In this document: one piece after another, positions 53,640 through 62,940 of the stretch
Position numbering within the stretch: position 1 is the first letter of the stretch
Layout of the letters: every line of letters begins with the position of its first letter
Assembly (NCBI RefSeq): GCF_003030345.1
Contig: NZ_CP028158.1
Span: 4,340,001-4,404,000, forward strand
Reading direction: 5' to 3'
Length of the DNA stretch: 64,000 bases
Source of the DNA: Plantactinospora sp. BC1
Lineage (GTDB): Bacteria > Actinomycetota > Actinomycetes > Mycobacteriales > Micromonosporaceae
The notes under the pieces: model-generated
Databases searched by the model: none
Told to the model about the DNA's origin: nothing
What the model saw: only the letters and a program-made list of their open reading frames with translations
Program-made: the position numbers and the translations under genes

Positions 53640-54344
53640 GTGCTGCGCACCGCACGTCTGACGATCGGCGCGTTCGCGCTCGCCGTCGTACTGACCGTCA
53701 CCGCCGCACCCGCACCGGTCCAGGCCGCCGTCTGGACTTCCAGCGACCGCTGGGGCACCTGGTCCAGCGGCGGTTACACGCTCTACAACAACATCTGGGG
53801 CTCCGGCCACGGCTCGCAGACCATCTGGGCCAACTCGCCGAGCAACTGGGGAGTCACGGCCAACCATCCGAACACCGGTGGGATCAAGTCGTACCCGAAC
53901 GCGACCCGGTACATCGGGCGTCGGGTGAGCGCCCTGGGCAACGTCACCAGCAGGTTCAATGTGACGGTACCGACCAGCGGCAGCGGGCTCGCCTACACCA
54001 CGGCGTACGACATCTGGACCACCGACCACGCCCACGAGATCATGCTCTGGATGAACAAGTACGGGCCGGTCGGCCCGCTCGGCAGCTTCCAGGTGAGGGC
54101 GTCGGTCGGCGGCCACACCTGGGACATCTACCGGGGCTCGAACGGGGCCAACCAGGTCTACTCGTTCATCCGGAGCGGCAACACCAACTCCGGCACGGTC
54201 GACGTCCGGGCCATCGCGACCTGGATCCGGGACCGTGGCTGGTTCGGTGACGTCACGATCGGGGACGTCCAGCTCGGCTACGAGATCACCTCGTCCGCCG
54301 GCGGTCGGGACTTCGTCACCAACAGCTTCTCGGTCTCCGGCTGA
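53640..54344 (+). CDS. secreted GH12 endoglucanase
   Basis: This glycoside hydrolase family 12 enzyme (beta-1,4-glucanase or xyloglucanase) has 234 aa. A signal peptide (MLRTARLTIGAFALAVVLTVTAAPAPVQA) is followed by a beta-jellyroll domain. The catalytic residues are visible: E133 in AHEIMLWMNK (nucleophile) and E215 in LGYEITSS (acid/base), ahead of the DFVTNSFSV end motif. There is no carbohydrate-binding module. AAGGAGG at 53628-53634 precedes the GTG at 53640. An operator-like palindrome suggests cellulose- or sugar-dependent control. Confidence 0.93.
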   Translation: MLRTARLTIGAFALAVVLTVTAAPAPVQAAVWTSSDRWGTWSSGGYTLYNNIWGSGHGSQTIWANSPSNWGVTANHPNTGGIKSYPNATRYIGRRVSALGNVTSRFNVTVPTSGSGLAYTTAYDIWTTDHAHEIMLWMNKYGPVGPLGSFQVRASVGGHTWDIYRGSNGANQVYSFIRSGNTNSGTVDVRAIATWIRDRGWFGDVTIGDVQLGYEITSSAGGRDFVTNSFSVSG

Positions 54345-54365
54345 CCGGGACCTCGGCGGTGCGGA

Positions 54366-54401
54366 AGGGACCCTCTCCCGGAGTACTCGGGAAGGGTCCC
54401 T
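54366..54401. terminator. bidirectional hairpin after GH12
   Basis: AGGGACCCT plus TCCCG (54366-54380, one bulged base) pairs with CGGGA plus AGGGTCCCT (54388-54401) around a seven-base loop. It separates two convergent genes. Confidence 0.85.
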
Positions 54402-54414
54402 CTCGCATGCCTGC

Positions 54415-54624
54415 TCAGCGGATGCTGCCCTCGGTGGCCCGGCGCACCACCCAGCTGTTCAGCACCTGGTGGATGCTGTGCAGCATCTGGTGGATCTGGT
54501 CCAGGCGTTCTGCCTGGGCCAGTGCCGCGTACGCCTGGGAGAGCGCGATCTGCTGGTCGACGGTCAGATGTGCCTGGTCGATGGTGTACAGCAGTTCGAC
54601 GGTCTCGGCGATGGTGTCGGCCAC
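54415..54624 (-). CDS. small helical protein of unknown function
   Basis: The GTG at 54624 has GGAGG five bases upstream and starts a 69-aa protein, MADTIAETVELLYTIDQAHL..., that looks entirely helical with Leu/Ile heptads (residues 5-55). No family is recognised. It could be a dimeric regulator or small scaffold. It is convergent with GH12 and ahead of the helicase, with which it may share control. Confidence 0.7.
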   Translation of the reverse strand: MADTIAETVELLYTIDQAHLTVDQQIALSQAYAALAQAERLDQIHQMLHSIHQVLNSWVVRRATEGSIR

Positions 54625-54707
54625 GACGTCCTCCTCAGGCGGATCCGTGGAAGCGCTCCCAGCGTAACTTAACCGGATCCCCATAGATCCATGCATGCGA
54701 ATACCGA

Positions 54708-57224
54708 CTATCCGCGATCAGTCTGTGGCGGCAGGTCGTCGGGCTCCGCCGGAGCCACCCTGGCCAGGTTGGACAGCACCACGTCGAGGACCCGGACCGC
54801 CTCCGGCTTGGCCAGCGGGTTGTTGCCGTTGCCGCACTTCGGGGACTGCACGCAGGACGGGCAGCCGGCCTCGCAGCCGCACTCGGCGATCGCGTCCCGG
54901 GTCGCCGAGAGCCACTGCGCCGCCGCCCGGTACGCCCGCTCGGCGAATCCCGCGCCACCCGGGTGCCCGTCGTAGACGAAGACCGTCGGCGCCTCGGTGT
55001 CCGGATGGTTGGCCGTGGAGAGCCCGCCGATGTCCCAGCGGTCGCAGGTGGCGACCAGCGGCAGCAGCCCGATCGCGGCGTGCTCGGCCGCGTGCAGCGC
55101 GCCCGGCACCTCGGCCGCCTCCACCCCGGCCGCCGCCAGCGACTCCGGCGAGACCGTGAACCAGACCGCGACCGTACGCAGCTCCCGGGCGGGCAGGTCC
55201 AGCGGCAGGGTGGCCAGCACCTCGCCGGAGGCGAGCCGGCGGCGCTGGTACGACACCACCTGGCTGGTCACGTCGACCTCGCCGAGGAACATCCCGACCG
55301 GCCCCGCGTCGAGGTAGGAGCGGACCGAGACGACGGAGAGCGAGGTGACGTCCCGGGGATGGGTGGACCAGTCCGGCTCCTCGGCGTGCACCAGCGCACA
55401 CCCGTCGTCGAGGTCGAGGTGGTCCACCACGTACGACACGCCCTGGTGCAGGTAGACCGCGCCGGGATGGACCTGGAAGTGCGCCGACGCCGGGTCGACC
55501 GTGCCGAGCAGCCGGCCGGTCGACGACTCGACCACGTCCACCGGCATGCCGCCGGTGCCGCGCAGGTCCACCTCGGGCCGCCCCACGTGCCGCCAGTACC
55601 AGCCGGTCGGGCGGTGCCGGAGCGCGCCGCCGGCCACCAGCGCCTCGACCGCCTCCTTCGCCCCCTCGCCGAAGAGTTCCAGGTCGGCCGGGGTGAGCGG
55701 AGACTCGGCCGCCGCGCAGGCCAGTTGCGGCCCCAGCACGTACGGGTTGGCCGGGTCGAGCACGGTCGCCTCGACGGGCCGGCCGAACAGCGCCTCCGGA
55801 TGGTGCACCAGATAGGTGTCCAGCGGGTCGTCCCGGGCCACCAGTACCGCCAGCGCCTCCCGGCCGGAGCGCCCGGCCCGGCCGGCCTGCTGCCAGAGCG
55901 AGGCCCGGGTACCCGGATAACCACAGATCAGCACCGCGTCCAGGCCGACCAGGTCGACGCCGAGTTCCAACGCGCTGGTCGAGGCGAGCCCGAGCAACTC
56001 GCCGCCGAGCAGCGCCTGCTCCAGGGAGCGACGCTCCTCGCGCAGGTAGCCGGACCGGTAGGCGGCGACCCGGGCGCCGAGCCCGGGTACCGCCTCGTCC
56101 AGCGAGCGCCGGGCGGTGGTGGCGATCACCTCGGCCCCGCGTCGGGACCGGACGAAGGCCAGCGTCCGGACCCCGGCCGCGACCGTGTCGCTGAGCAGGT
56201 CGGCGGTCTCGCGCAGCGCGGAGCGGCGTACCGGTGCGGCGTCCACCCCGGCGCCCGCCGTCACCTCCTCGGCGGGGTCGGCCGGCTCCGGGGCGCCCGA
56301 CGGCGGCGGCAGCAGCGGCGGCTCCCAGAGCGCGAAGGTCAGCCCGCCGCGCGGCGCGGTGTCCTCGGTGACCGCCGTGACCGGCAGCCCGGTCAGCCGC
56401 TCGGCCGCTGCCGCCGGGTCGCCGGAGGTCGCCGAGGCGAGCACGAAGACCGGTCCGTCCGGTGCCGGCCCGGGACCGCCGGTCGCGCCCCGCTGCCCCG
56501 GCACCGGCCTGCGGGTACCCGGATAGCGCGCCGCCTGCCGCCGCAGCCGGCGCAGTACGTGTGCCACGTGCGACCCGAAGACGCCCCGGTAGGTGTGGCA
56601 CTCGTCGACCACCACGAACGCCAGCCGGCGCAGGAAGCCGGACCACTTCGCGTGCCCCGGCAGGATGCCGTGGTGCAGCATGTCCGGGTTGGTCAGCACG
56701 AACCGGGAGTGCTGACGGATCCAGTCCCGCTCGGTGCGCGGGGTGTCGCCGTCGTAACACGCCGGGCGTACCCCGTCGAGGCCGAGCGCGGCGACGGCCC
56801 GGAGCTGGTCGGCGGCGAGCGCCTTGGTCGGGGCCAGGTAGAGCACGGTGGCCCGGGGGTCGGTGAGCAGCGTGGCCAGCGCCGGGAGCTGGTACGCGAG
56901 CGACTTTCCCGACGCGGTGCCGGTGGCGACCACCACGTGCCGGCCGGCGTACGCGTGCCCGGCCGCCTCGGCCTGGTGCCGCCACGGCGCGACCACGCCC
57001 TGCCCGGCGAGGGCGGCGCGCAGCTCCGCCGGCACCCACTCCGGCCAGTCGACCGCCGTGCCCGGACGGGCCGGTACCCGTTCGACGTGTGTGACCGGGG
57101 TGCCGCCCGCACCGCCCGGGGTGCGGGCGCGCAGCAGGTCCAGCAGCTCACCCGCGCCGGGGTGACCGGCCGGGCGGGAGTCCCCGCCCCCGGTGCCGGC
57201 CGATACTGTTGCTGGAAACGTCAC
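54708..57224 (-). CDS. DEAD/DEAH-box helicase with DUF1998 (MrfA/Hrq1-like)
   Basis: This superfamily 2 helicase has 838 aa. Motif I is ATGTASGKS (near residue 100) and motif II is DECH (207-210). Motif VI is [11 protein letters not shown]. The C-terminal DUF1998 domain has the cysteine set [18 protein letters not shown], which holds a metal. The family includes B. subtilis MrfA, which excises mitomycin C crosslinks, and yeast Hrq1. It corresponds in place to Rv3649. The GTG at 57224 ([10 protein letters not shown]) is the likeliest start, with an open frame reaching 57380; the SD is weak. Confidence 0.88.
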   Translation of the reverse strand: MTFPATVSAGTGGGDSRPAGHPGAGELLDLLRARTPGGAGGTPVTHVERVPARPGTAVDWPEWVPAELRAALAGQGVVAPWRHQAEAAGHAYAGRHVVVATGTASGKSLAYQLPALATLLTDPRATVLYLAPTKALAADQLRAVAALGLDGVRPACYDGDTPRTERDWIRQHSRFVLTNPDMLHHGILPGHAKWSGFLRRLAFVVVDECHTYRGVFGSHVAHVLRRLRRQAARYPGTRRPVPGQRGATGGPGPAPDGPVFVLASATSGDPAAAAERLTGLPVTAVTEDTAPRGGLTFALWEPPLLPPPSGAPEPADPAEEVTAGAGVDAAPVRRSALRETADLLSDTVAAGVRTLAFVRSRRGAEVIATTARRSLDEAVPGLGARVAAYRSGYLREERRSLEQALLGGELLGLASTSALELGVDLVGLDAVLICGYPGTRASLWQQAGRAGRSGREALAVLVARDDPLDTYLVHHPEALFGRPVEATVLDPANPYVLGPQLACAAAESPLTPADLELFGEGAKEAVEALVAGGALRHRPTGWYWRHVGRPEVDLRGTGGMPVDVVESSTGRLLGTVDPASAHFQVHPGAVYLHQGVSYVVDHLDLDDGCALVHAEEPDWSTHPRDVTSLSVVSVRSYLDAGPVGMFLGEVDVTSQVVSYQRRRLASGEVLATLPLDLPARELRTVAVWFTVSPESLAAAGVEAAEVPGALHAAEHAAIGLLPLVATCDRWDIGGLSTANHPDTEAPTVFVYDGHPGGAGFAERAYRAAAQWLSATRDAIAECGCEAGCPSCVQSPKCGNGNNPLAKPEAVRVLDVVLSNLARVAPAEPDDLPPQTDRG

Positions 57225-57351
57225 GCCCTGCACTCTCGCACTCTCGTACGTGCGTCGGAAGGCCGGGTGGCGGCCGGCCGCCCTCGATGCGCGGTCCGCT
57301 GCTCGATGGTTAGATGCCCAGGAGCGTTCCTGGCCGGTCAGAGGAGGACTG

Positions 57352-57708
57352 ATGGATCTGTCGCTGACGACCCGCACCATCGGTGATTACACCGTGTTGG
57401 AGGTCGGCGGCGAGGTCGACGTCTACACCGCCCCGAGGCTGCGTGAACGTCTGGTCGAGCTGATCGACGGTGGGGCCCGGGCGATCGTGGTGGATCTGGG
57501 CCGGGTGGACTTCCTCGACTCGACCGGCCTCGGCGTGCTGGTGGGGGCGCTCAAGCGGCTGCGTCCGGTCGGCGGGACCTTCGGGCTGATCTGCGACAAG
57601 GAGCCGCTGCTCAAGATCTTCCGGATCACCGCGCTCGACCAGGTCTTCCCGATCTACCCCACGGTGGACGCCGCCACGTCGGCCGACTCCTCCGGTGCCG
57701 ATGCCTGA
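57352..57708 (+). CDS. anti-sigma-factor antagonist (STAS domain)
   Basis: This STAS protein (118 aa) belongs to the RsbV/SpoIIAA/BldG type and frees a sigma factor when unphosphorylated. The switch serine lies in [12 protein letters not shown] (near residue 58). GAGGAGG at 57341-57347 is followed by the ATG at 57352. The next gene codes for a likely kinase-type partner and overlaps its end, so the two form a partner-switching module. Confidence 0.92.
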   Translation: MDLSLTTRTIGDYTVLEVGGEVDVYTAPRLRERLVELIDGGARAIVVDLGRVDFLDSTGLGVLVGALKRLRPVGGTFGLICDKEPLLKIFRITALDQVFPIYPTVDAATSADSSGADA

Positions 57709-57736
57709 TGTCGACGTGCCGATGCCTGATGTCGAC
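57695..57736 (+). repeat. 21-bp tandem duplication at the HATPase gene start
   Basis: The unit GTGCCGATGCCTGATGTCGA (plus C) occurs twice in a row (57695-57715, 57716-57736). Each copy offers a GTG and an ATG start in the HATPase frame, so the true start cannot be fixed by eye. Confidence 0.9.
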
Positions 57737-58183
57737 GGTCGACGCGTGATGTCGAGGGTCAGACTCTCCTTCACCCCGGCCCCGGTCCACGTCCGCACCG
57801 CCCGGTTGGTCGGCGTCGCGGTGGCCCGGCGGGCCGGCGTGCCCGAGGAACTGCTCGACGAGGTACGGCTGGCGATCGGCGAGGCCTGCGCCCGGGCGGT
57901 CGCGCTGCACCGCCAGTACGGGCTGAGCGATCTGGTGCTGGTCGAGATGTCCGACGGTCCGGCGTACACGGTCCGGGTGATCGACCGGGCGCCGATCGAG
58001 GCCGGGTTGGGGCTGGCCGCGCTGCCGCCGGACGAGCTTGCCGACGAGTCGCTGACCGACGAGGCCCTGACGGTGGGTGTCGGGTTTGCCCTGCTCGCGG
58101 GCTTTGTCGAGGACCTCCAGGTGCGTCCGGTGGACGAGGGCATCGGCACCGAGGTCCGGATGGCCTGGCCGCTCGGGCGGTAG
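57695..58183 (+). CDS. anti-sigma regulatory factor / HATPase_c_2 ATP-binding protein
   Basis: This GHKL-type ATP-binding protein (up to 162 aa) is like RsbW/SpoIIAB. Its N-box region is [18 protein letters not shown] and the G-box region is [14 protein letters not shown] with [16 protein letters not shown]. It should bind the STAS partner and phosphorylate it or titrate a sigma factor. The domain begins at [15 protein letters not shown] (ATG 57749); earlier starts add a MPMPDVD duplicate. It overlaps the STAS gene end. Confidence 0.82.
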   Translation: MPMPDVDVPMPDVDGRRVMSRVRLSFTPAPVHVRTARLVGVAVARRAGVPEELLDEVRLAIGEACARAVALHRQYGLSDLVLVEMSDGPAYTVRVIDRAPIEAGLGLAALPPDELADESLTDEALTVGVGFALLAGFVEDLQVRPVDEGIGTEVRMAWPLGR

Positions 58184-58468
58184 TCGCCCCCTCGCCGGCA
58201 CCCGCTCTAGCAGACCCGCGCGGCTAACACAGCGACGAAGATCATCGCGACCGGGCAGGTCCTAGTTGTGACCCTCAACACGACGGGCCGCTAGAGTACC
58301 CGGGGTTATCAGCAAGTGTGCTGGTCCCGTTCCTGTGGGTGGGGGAGCATCGCCGGTCCCGGGAACCGTGGGCCGGCGGAACGCTTGCGAGTTGGCGCTC
58401 CACGCGTGGAGACGTCGGGCCGGTTCGTCCGCCGGCCCGGCGCGAGTGTTGGGTACAGGAGGACATAG
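58184..58468. other. upstream region of the pyrophosphatase gene
   Basis: TAGAGT (about 58292) is a possible -10 with TTGTGA upstream (20-bp spacing, weak). A 14-bp palindrome CTCCACGCGTGGAG lies at 58398-58411. No gene is supported. Confidence 0.35.
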
Positions 58469-60853
58469 ATGTCCGTACATATGTCCGCCGACGGTGGCGG
58501 GCTGTCCCTCGGCGGTGAGAACCTGTCGTACGTCGTCGTCGCGGCGGTTATCGCCCTGGTGGCGCTCGGCTTCGCCGGTGCGCTGACCAAGGCCGTGCTG
58601 TCGACCGGCAAGGGCACCGACAAGATGCAGGAGATCGCCGGGGCCGTGCAGGAGGGCGCCTCGGCCTACCTGCTCCGGCAGTTCCGCACCCTCGCGATCT
58701 TCGTCGTGGTCGCGGTGATCCTGCTCTTCCTGCTGCCGGTGCACGACACCGACGGCAACGAGACGCTGGTGAAGATCGGCCGCTCGGGCTTCTTCGTGGT
58801 CGGTGCGCTGTTCAGCGCCTTCATCGGCGGTGCCGGCATGGCCCTGGCCACCCGGGCCAACCTGCGGGTCGCGGCAGCCGCCCGCGAGCACCAGGGCGGC
58901 CGGGAAGCGGCGATGCAGATCGCGTTCCGCACCGGTGGCGTCGTCGGCTTCCTCACCGTCGGCCTCGGCCTGGTCGGGGCGGCGGCGGTCGTCCTGCTCT
59001 ACAAGGGTGACGCGCCGACCGTGCTGGAGGGCTTCGGCTTCGGTGCCGCGCTGCTCGCCATGTTCATGCGGGTCGGCGGCGGCATCTTCACCAAGGCGGC
59101 CGACGTCGGCGCCGACCTGGTCGGCAAGGTCGAGCAGGGCATCCCGGAGGACGACCCGCGCAACGCGGCGACCATCGCCGACAACGTGGGCGACAACGTC
59201 GGTGACTGCGCCGGCATGGCGGCCGACCTGTTCGAGTCGTACGCCGTCACCCTGGTCGCCGCGCTGATCCTCGGCCGGGCCGCCTTCGGCGAGCACGGGC
59301 TGGTCTTCCCGCTGATCGTCTCCACCATCGGTGTGCTGATCGCCATCCTCGGCGTCTTCATCACCCGGCTGCGGGCCGGCGACCGGTCCGGGCTCACCGC
59401 GATCAACCGGGCGTTCTACGCCTCCGCGGTGGTCTCGGCGATCCTGGTCGCGGTGATGTCCTTCGTCTACCTGCCGGCCACCTGGGCCGAGCTGCTCGGC
59501 GACGACTGGCGTGGCACGCTCGGCCTGGCCGAGGGTGCGGCGGAGCCGATCGACCCACGGATCCTCGCCATCGGCGCCGTCGTGATCGGCATCGTGCTGG
59601 CCGCCGCCATCCAGGCGCTGACCGGCTACTTCACCGAGACCAACCGGCGACCGGTGCAGGACATCGGCAAGTCGTCGCTGACCGGTCCGGCCACCGTGGT
59701 ACTGGCCGGGATCAGCGTCGGCCTGGAGTCGGCGGTCTACTCCGCACTGCTGATCGGCGCCGGGGTCTTCGGCGCCTTCCTGCTCGGCGGCGGCTCGCTC
59801 ACGCTCTCGCTCTTCGCCGTGGCGCTGGCCGGTACCGGTCTGCTCACCACGGTCGGCGTGATCGTCGCGATGGACACCTTCGGACCGATCTCCGACAACG
59901 CGCAGGGCATCGCCGAGATGTCCGGCGACATCGACGAGCAGGGCGCGCGTACCCTCACCGAGCTGGACGCGGTCGGCAACACCACCAAGGCGATCACCAA
60001 GGGCATCGCGATCGCCACGGCGGTGCTCGCCGCCACCGCGCTCTTCGGGTCGTACACCGACACGCTGGGTACGGCACTGCGGGACGCGGGTTCCGACCTG
60101 TCGATCGACGGGCTGCTCAACGTGGCCAACCCGCGCAACCTGGTGGGTCTGATCGTCGGTGCCGCGGTCGTCTTCCTCTTCTCCGGGCTGGCCATCAACG
60201 CGGTCTCCCGCTCGGCCGGTGCCGTGGTGATGGAGGTACGCCGGCAGTTCCGCGAGCTGCCCGGGATCATGGATTACAGCCAGCGGCCGGAGTACGGCAA
60301 GGTGGTCGACATCTGCACCCGGGACGCGCAGCGCGAGCTGATGACCCCGGGGCTGCTCGCCATCCTGGCGCCGATCGCGGTCGGCTTCGGGCTCGGCCCG
60401 GGTGCGCTGGCCGCGTACCTGGCCGGCGCCATCGGGGCCGGCACCCTGATGGCGGTCTTCCTGGCCAACTCGGGCGGCGCCTGGGACAACGCCAAGAAGC
60501 TCGTCGAGGACGGCGCGTACGGCGGCAAGGGTTCGGAGTCGCACGCGGCCACGGTGATCGGCGACACGGTCGGTGACCCGTTCAAGGACACCGCCGGGCC
60601 GGCGATCAACCCGCTGATCAAGGTGATGAACCTGGTCTCGCTGCTGATCGCCCCGGCCGTGGTGGCCTGGAGCGTCGGCGAGGACAAGAACACCGCGCTG
60701 CGGATCGGGGTCGCGGTCGTCGCGGCGCTGATCATCGTCGCGGCGGTGGTCTTCAGCAAGCGCAAGCCGGTGGCGATGTCGGACGCCGACTCGGACACCG
60801 GAGGTGCCGGCAGCGGCAGCTCCGACCAGCAGCCGGAGACGGTCAAGGTCTGA
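58469..60853 (+). CDS. hppA: proton-pumping membrane pyrophosphatase, K+-independent type
   Basis: The enzyme hydrolyses pyrophosphate and pumps protons outward. The substrate site is DVGADLVGKVEQGIPEDDPRNAATIADNVGDNVGD near residue 210, and the second is near residue 660 (NAKKLVEDG...KGSESHAATVIGDTVGDPFKDTAGPA). Position GNTTKAITKG (about 502-511) has lysine where K+-dependent enzymes have alanine, so it should be K+-independent. It has about 16 helices and 794 aa. AGGAGGA sits nine bases before the ATG. Confidence 0.95.
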   Translation: MSVHMSADGGGLSLGGENLSYVVVAAVIALVALGFAGALTKAVLSTGKGTDKMQEIAGAVQEGASAYLLRQFRTLAIFVVVAVILLFLLPVHDTDGNETLVKIGRSGFFVVGALFSAFIGGAGMALATRANLRVAAAAREHQGGREAAMQIAFRTGGVVGFLTVGLGLVGAAAVVLLYKGDAPTVLEGFGFGAALLAMFMRVGGGIFTKAADVGADLVGKVEQGIPEDDPRNAATIADNVGDNVGDCAGMAADLFESYAVTLVAALILGRAAFGEHGLVFPLIVSTIGVLIAILGVFITRLRAGDRSGLTAINRAFYASAVVSAILVAVMSFVYLPATWAELLGDDWRGTLGLAEGAAEPIDPRILAIGAVVIGIVLAAAIQALTGYFTETNRRPVQDIGKSSLTGPATVVLAGISVGLESAVYSALLIGAGVFGAFLLGGGSLTLSLFAVALAGTGLLTTVGVIVAMDTFGPISDNAQGIAEMSGDIDEQGARTLTELDAVGNTTKAITKGIAIATAVLAATALFGSYTDTLGTALRDAGSDLSIDGLLNVANPRNLVGLIVGAAVVFLFSGLAINAVSRSAGAVVMEVRRQFRELPGIMDYSQRPEYGKVVDICTRDAQRELMTPGLLAILAPIAVGFGLGPGALAAYLAGAIGAGTLMAVFLANSGGAWDNAKKLVEDGAYGGKGSESHAATVIGDTVGDPFKDTAGPAINPLIKVMNLVSLLIAPAVVAWSVGEDKNTALRIGVAVVAALIIVAAVVFSKRKPVAMSDADSDTGGAGSGSSDQQPETVKV

Positions 60854-60871
60854 GCCTGGGCAAGTCCGGAA

Positions 60872-60903
60872 CCGGGCCCGTCGCGTACGCGCGGCGGGCC
60901 CGG
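60872..60903 (+). terminator. terminator after hppA
   Basis: A 14-bp stem (60872-60885 with 60890-60903), one G.U pair and a four-base loop, lies 19 bases after the stop. Confidence 0.8.
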
Positions 60904-61133
60904 ACCCGTCTGCGCCCCCGGCGCCCGGCCATCCCGCTGCCAGCGGCGCCCCGCCCCGCCGCCGCCCGCCCGCCCCGCCGCCAGCGGCCCCCGTCGCCCC
61001 CCGCCGCCGACCGGTCCGGGCGCTCCGACGTGCGGTGCCGGGAGCCGGCCCGGACGGCCCGGCGAGGCGCCGGGGGCGGGCTCGGCCGATTACCCCCCTC
61101 GCGAAGCCGGCTCCAACCCGTACGCTGCAACGC

Positions 61134-61676
61134 ATGCGTACCCCCCGCACGGCATCCGCCGGAAGGTTCACGGCGGCCCTGTGCACGATCGCCCTGCTCC
61201 TCGGGGGCTGCGCCGGGGGACCCACCCCGCAGGCCTGGGCCGCCGCCGTCTGTGCGGCACTGGCCCCCTGGCGGGCCGAGATCGGGACGCTGACCCGGAG
61301 CACCCAGCAGCAGATGACCGCGCAGACCAGCCCGGCGCAGGCCAAGGAGAACCTGGTCCGGCTGCTCCGGGGCGCCGAACAGGCCAGCGAGACGGCTCGG
61401 CAGAAGGTGGCGGCGGCCGGCGTACCGGACACCGACAAGGGTGAGGCGGTCTCCCAGGGCTTCGTCGCCTCGCTGACCGCCGTCCGGGACGCCTACGGCC
61501 GGGCCGGCGCGGCGATCGAGGCACTCGGCACCGGGCAGCCCAGCGAGTTCTACGACGGCGTCAAGGCCGCGGTCGACACCCTCAACAAGGAGTACGACGC
61601 CAGTTCGCTCGACACCAGCGAGCTGGACTCGGTGGAGTTGAAGCGGGCCTTCGACGAGGTTCCGGAGTGTCGCTGA
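61134..61676 (+). CDS. lipoprotein of unknown function
   Basis: This 180-aa protein has a lipobox, LLLGGC, with Cys near residue 26 after a signal helix (FTAALCTIALLLGGC). The mature part is helical and polar (AQAKENLVRLLRGAEQASETARQKVAAAGV) and matches no family I can name. The next gene overlaps it by 10 bases, so the two may be functionally linked. The ATG at 61134 is the only reasonable start; the preceding 230 bases are strongly GC-rich without a gene. Confidence 0.82.
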   Translation: MRTPRTASAGRFTAALCTIALLLGGCAGGPTPQAWAAAVCAALAPWRAEIGTLTRSTQQQMTAQTSPAQAKENLVRLLRGAEQASETARQKVAAAGVPDTDKGEAVSQGFVASLTAVRDAYGRAGAAIEALGTGQPSEFYDGVKAAVDTLNKEYDASSLDTSELDSVELKRAFDEVPECR

Positions 61677-62569
61677 CGCCGCCCGTCCCGCCCGTACCGG
61701 CCGAGTCGCCCGACCCGGCCGGCGCGGCCGCCGAGCCACCCGACCCGCCGCCGGAACCGGCACCGGGCGGAGCGCCCTCGGAGCCGGCCGCGCTGACGCC
61801 CGCGGAGCCGGCCGCGCTGATCCCGGCCCAGCCGGAGCCGGTCGGCGGTGCGCCGGGCGGCCGGCCCTCGTCGGTCGGGGTGCCGCCGGAGCGGCCCGGA
61901 CCGGACGCGGATCCGGCCGGTACCGGCCGGGAGCGGTCCGGGGCGTCGGCCGGGCGGGCCGGGGTCTCGCCGCCGGCCGTTCCACCGGTACGGCAGCTCT
62001 CGCTCTTCGGGGTGGAGGCCGCCGATCCCTCCGTCGGTGATCTCGCCGGGCTGCTGGCCGGGCCGGGCGAGCTGGTCCGGATGGGTGGGACGGCCCGGAT
62101 CACCGTCGTGGTGGACGCCGCCTGGCGGGTGCACGTACTCGTCGCCGAGCTGGCCCGCCGGGGGTTGACCGCCAGCTGGCTGGGTCGGGTGGCGGAGCAG
62201 CACGGGGTGCAGACCTCCTACAGCACCCTGCTCGCCCCGCTGGCGGCGAGTTGGCTGCGCGGCACGGTGAAGCGCCCGCCCGGCACCTTCTTCCTGACCG
62301 GCCCTCGGCTGCGGCTCTGGGCGGCGGCGGCCGGCACTCCCGAGCCGCTCGGTTTCGTGCTCCGGCTCGGTGCCGCCGACGAGGCGTGCTGGGAGCCGGT
62401 CGGCGCGGCGCTGGCCGCGATCGGCCTGCCGGCGGTACTGCTCGACGCCGGGGCGGGCGGTCCGGCGTACCGGATCACCGGCCGGCGTCGGCTCGCCCGG
62501 CTGGCGGAGCTGGTGGGTGACCGCCCGCCGACGGCGCCGCCGAGCCAGTGGCCGGGCGGTGTGCCGTGA
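61667..62569 (+). CDS. conserved hypothetical with disordered N-terminus
   Basis: Residues 1-105 are Pro/Ala/Glu-rich and disordered. Residues 106-300 form a compact domain (RQLSLFGVEAADPSVGDLAGLLAGPGELVRMGGTARITVVVDAAWRVHVLVAELARRGL, then SYSTLLAPLAASWLRGTVKRPPGTFFLTGPRLRLWAAAAG). I recall mycobacterial Rv3647c at a like place before topA, but homology was not tested. The GTG at 61667 follows GAGG and overlaps the lipoprotein gene. Confidence 0.75.
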   Translation: MSLTPPVPPVPAESPDPAGAAAEPPDPPPEPAPGGAPSEPAALTPAEPAALIPAQPEPVGGAPGGRPSSVGVPPERPGPDADPAGTGRERSGASAGRAGVSPPAVPPVRQLSLFGVEAADPSVGDLAGLLAGPGELVRMGGTARITVVVDAAWRVHVLVAELARRGLTASWLGRVAEQHGVQTSYSTLLAPLAASWLRGTVKRPPGTFFLTGPRLRLWAAAAGTPEPLGFVLRLGAADEACWEPVGAALAAIGLPAVLLDAGAGGPAYRITGRRRLARLAELVGDRPPTAPPSQWPGGVP

Positions 62570-62919
62570 GTAGTCTCGATCGGGTAGCGGTGGCCATTAC
62601 TCGGAGGGATCGACCGCTGTCGTATCCCGGACAGCCGGAAGTCAGATTTGTTCGGTTAATCCGTTTAATGACCCACCGAGTGCGGCATGATCCGTCCGGT
62701 TGGTCCCGCGCAGATCGCCGGTGGGTGTACGGTGTCGCCGTCCGGCATGACCGCCCGTCCCTTGTTGTTGCACCCCGTGTCACCGCAGCGTAGCGGTGCT
62801 CTTCGCGGGCCGCGCAACTCGGCGGTCGGGGAGCGCGTTACGTTGGACGTCTGGCCACCGGGCGGCCGATCCGGCCCCGGCGGCGGACGCGGACAGGGCG
62901 GTCCGCAGGGGGAAAGATC
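62570..62919. other. upstream region of topA
   Basis: About 350 bases without a supported gene. An AT-rich patch with GGTTAATCCGTTTAATGACC (62653-62672) is the likeliest promoter area; supercoiling control of topA is known in related genera. No cspA-like gene lies here. Confidence 0.5.
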
Positions 62920-62940
62920 GTGAGTGAGGTCAGGAGAGAC

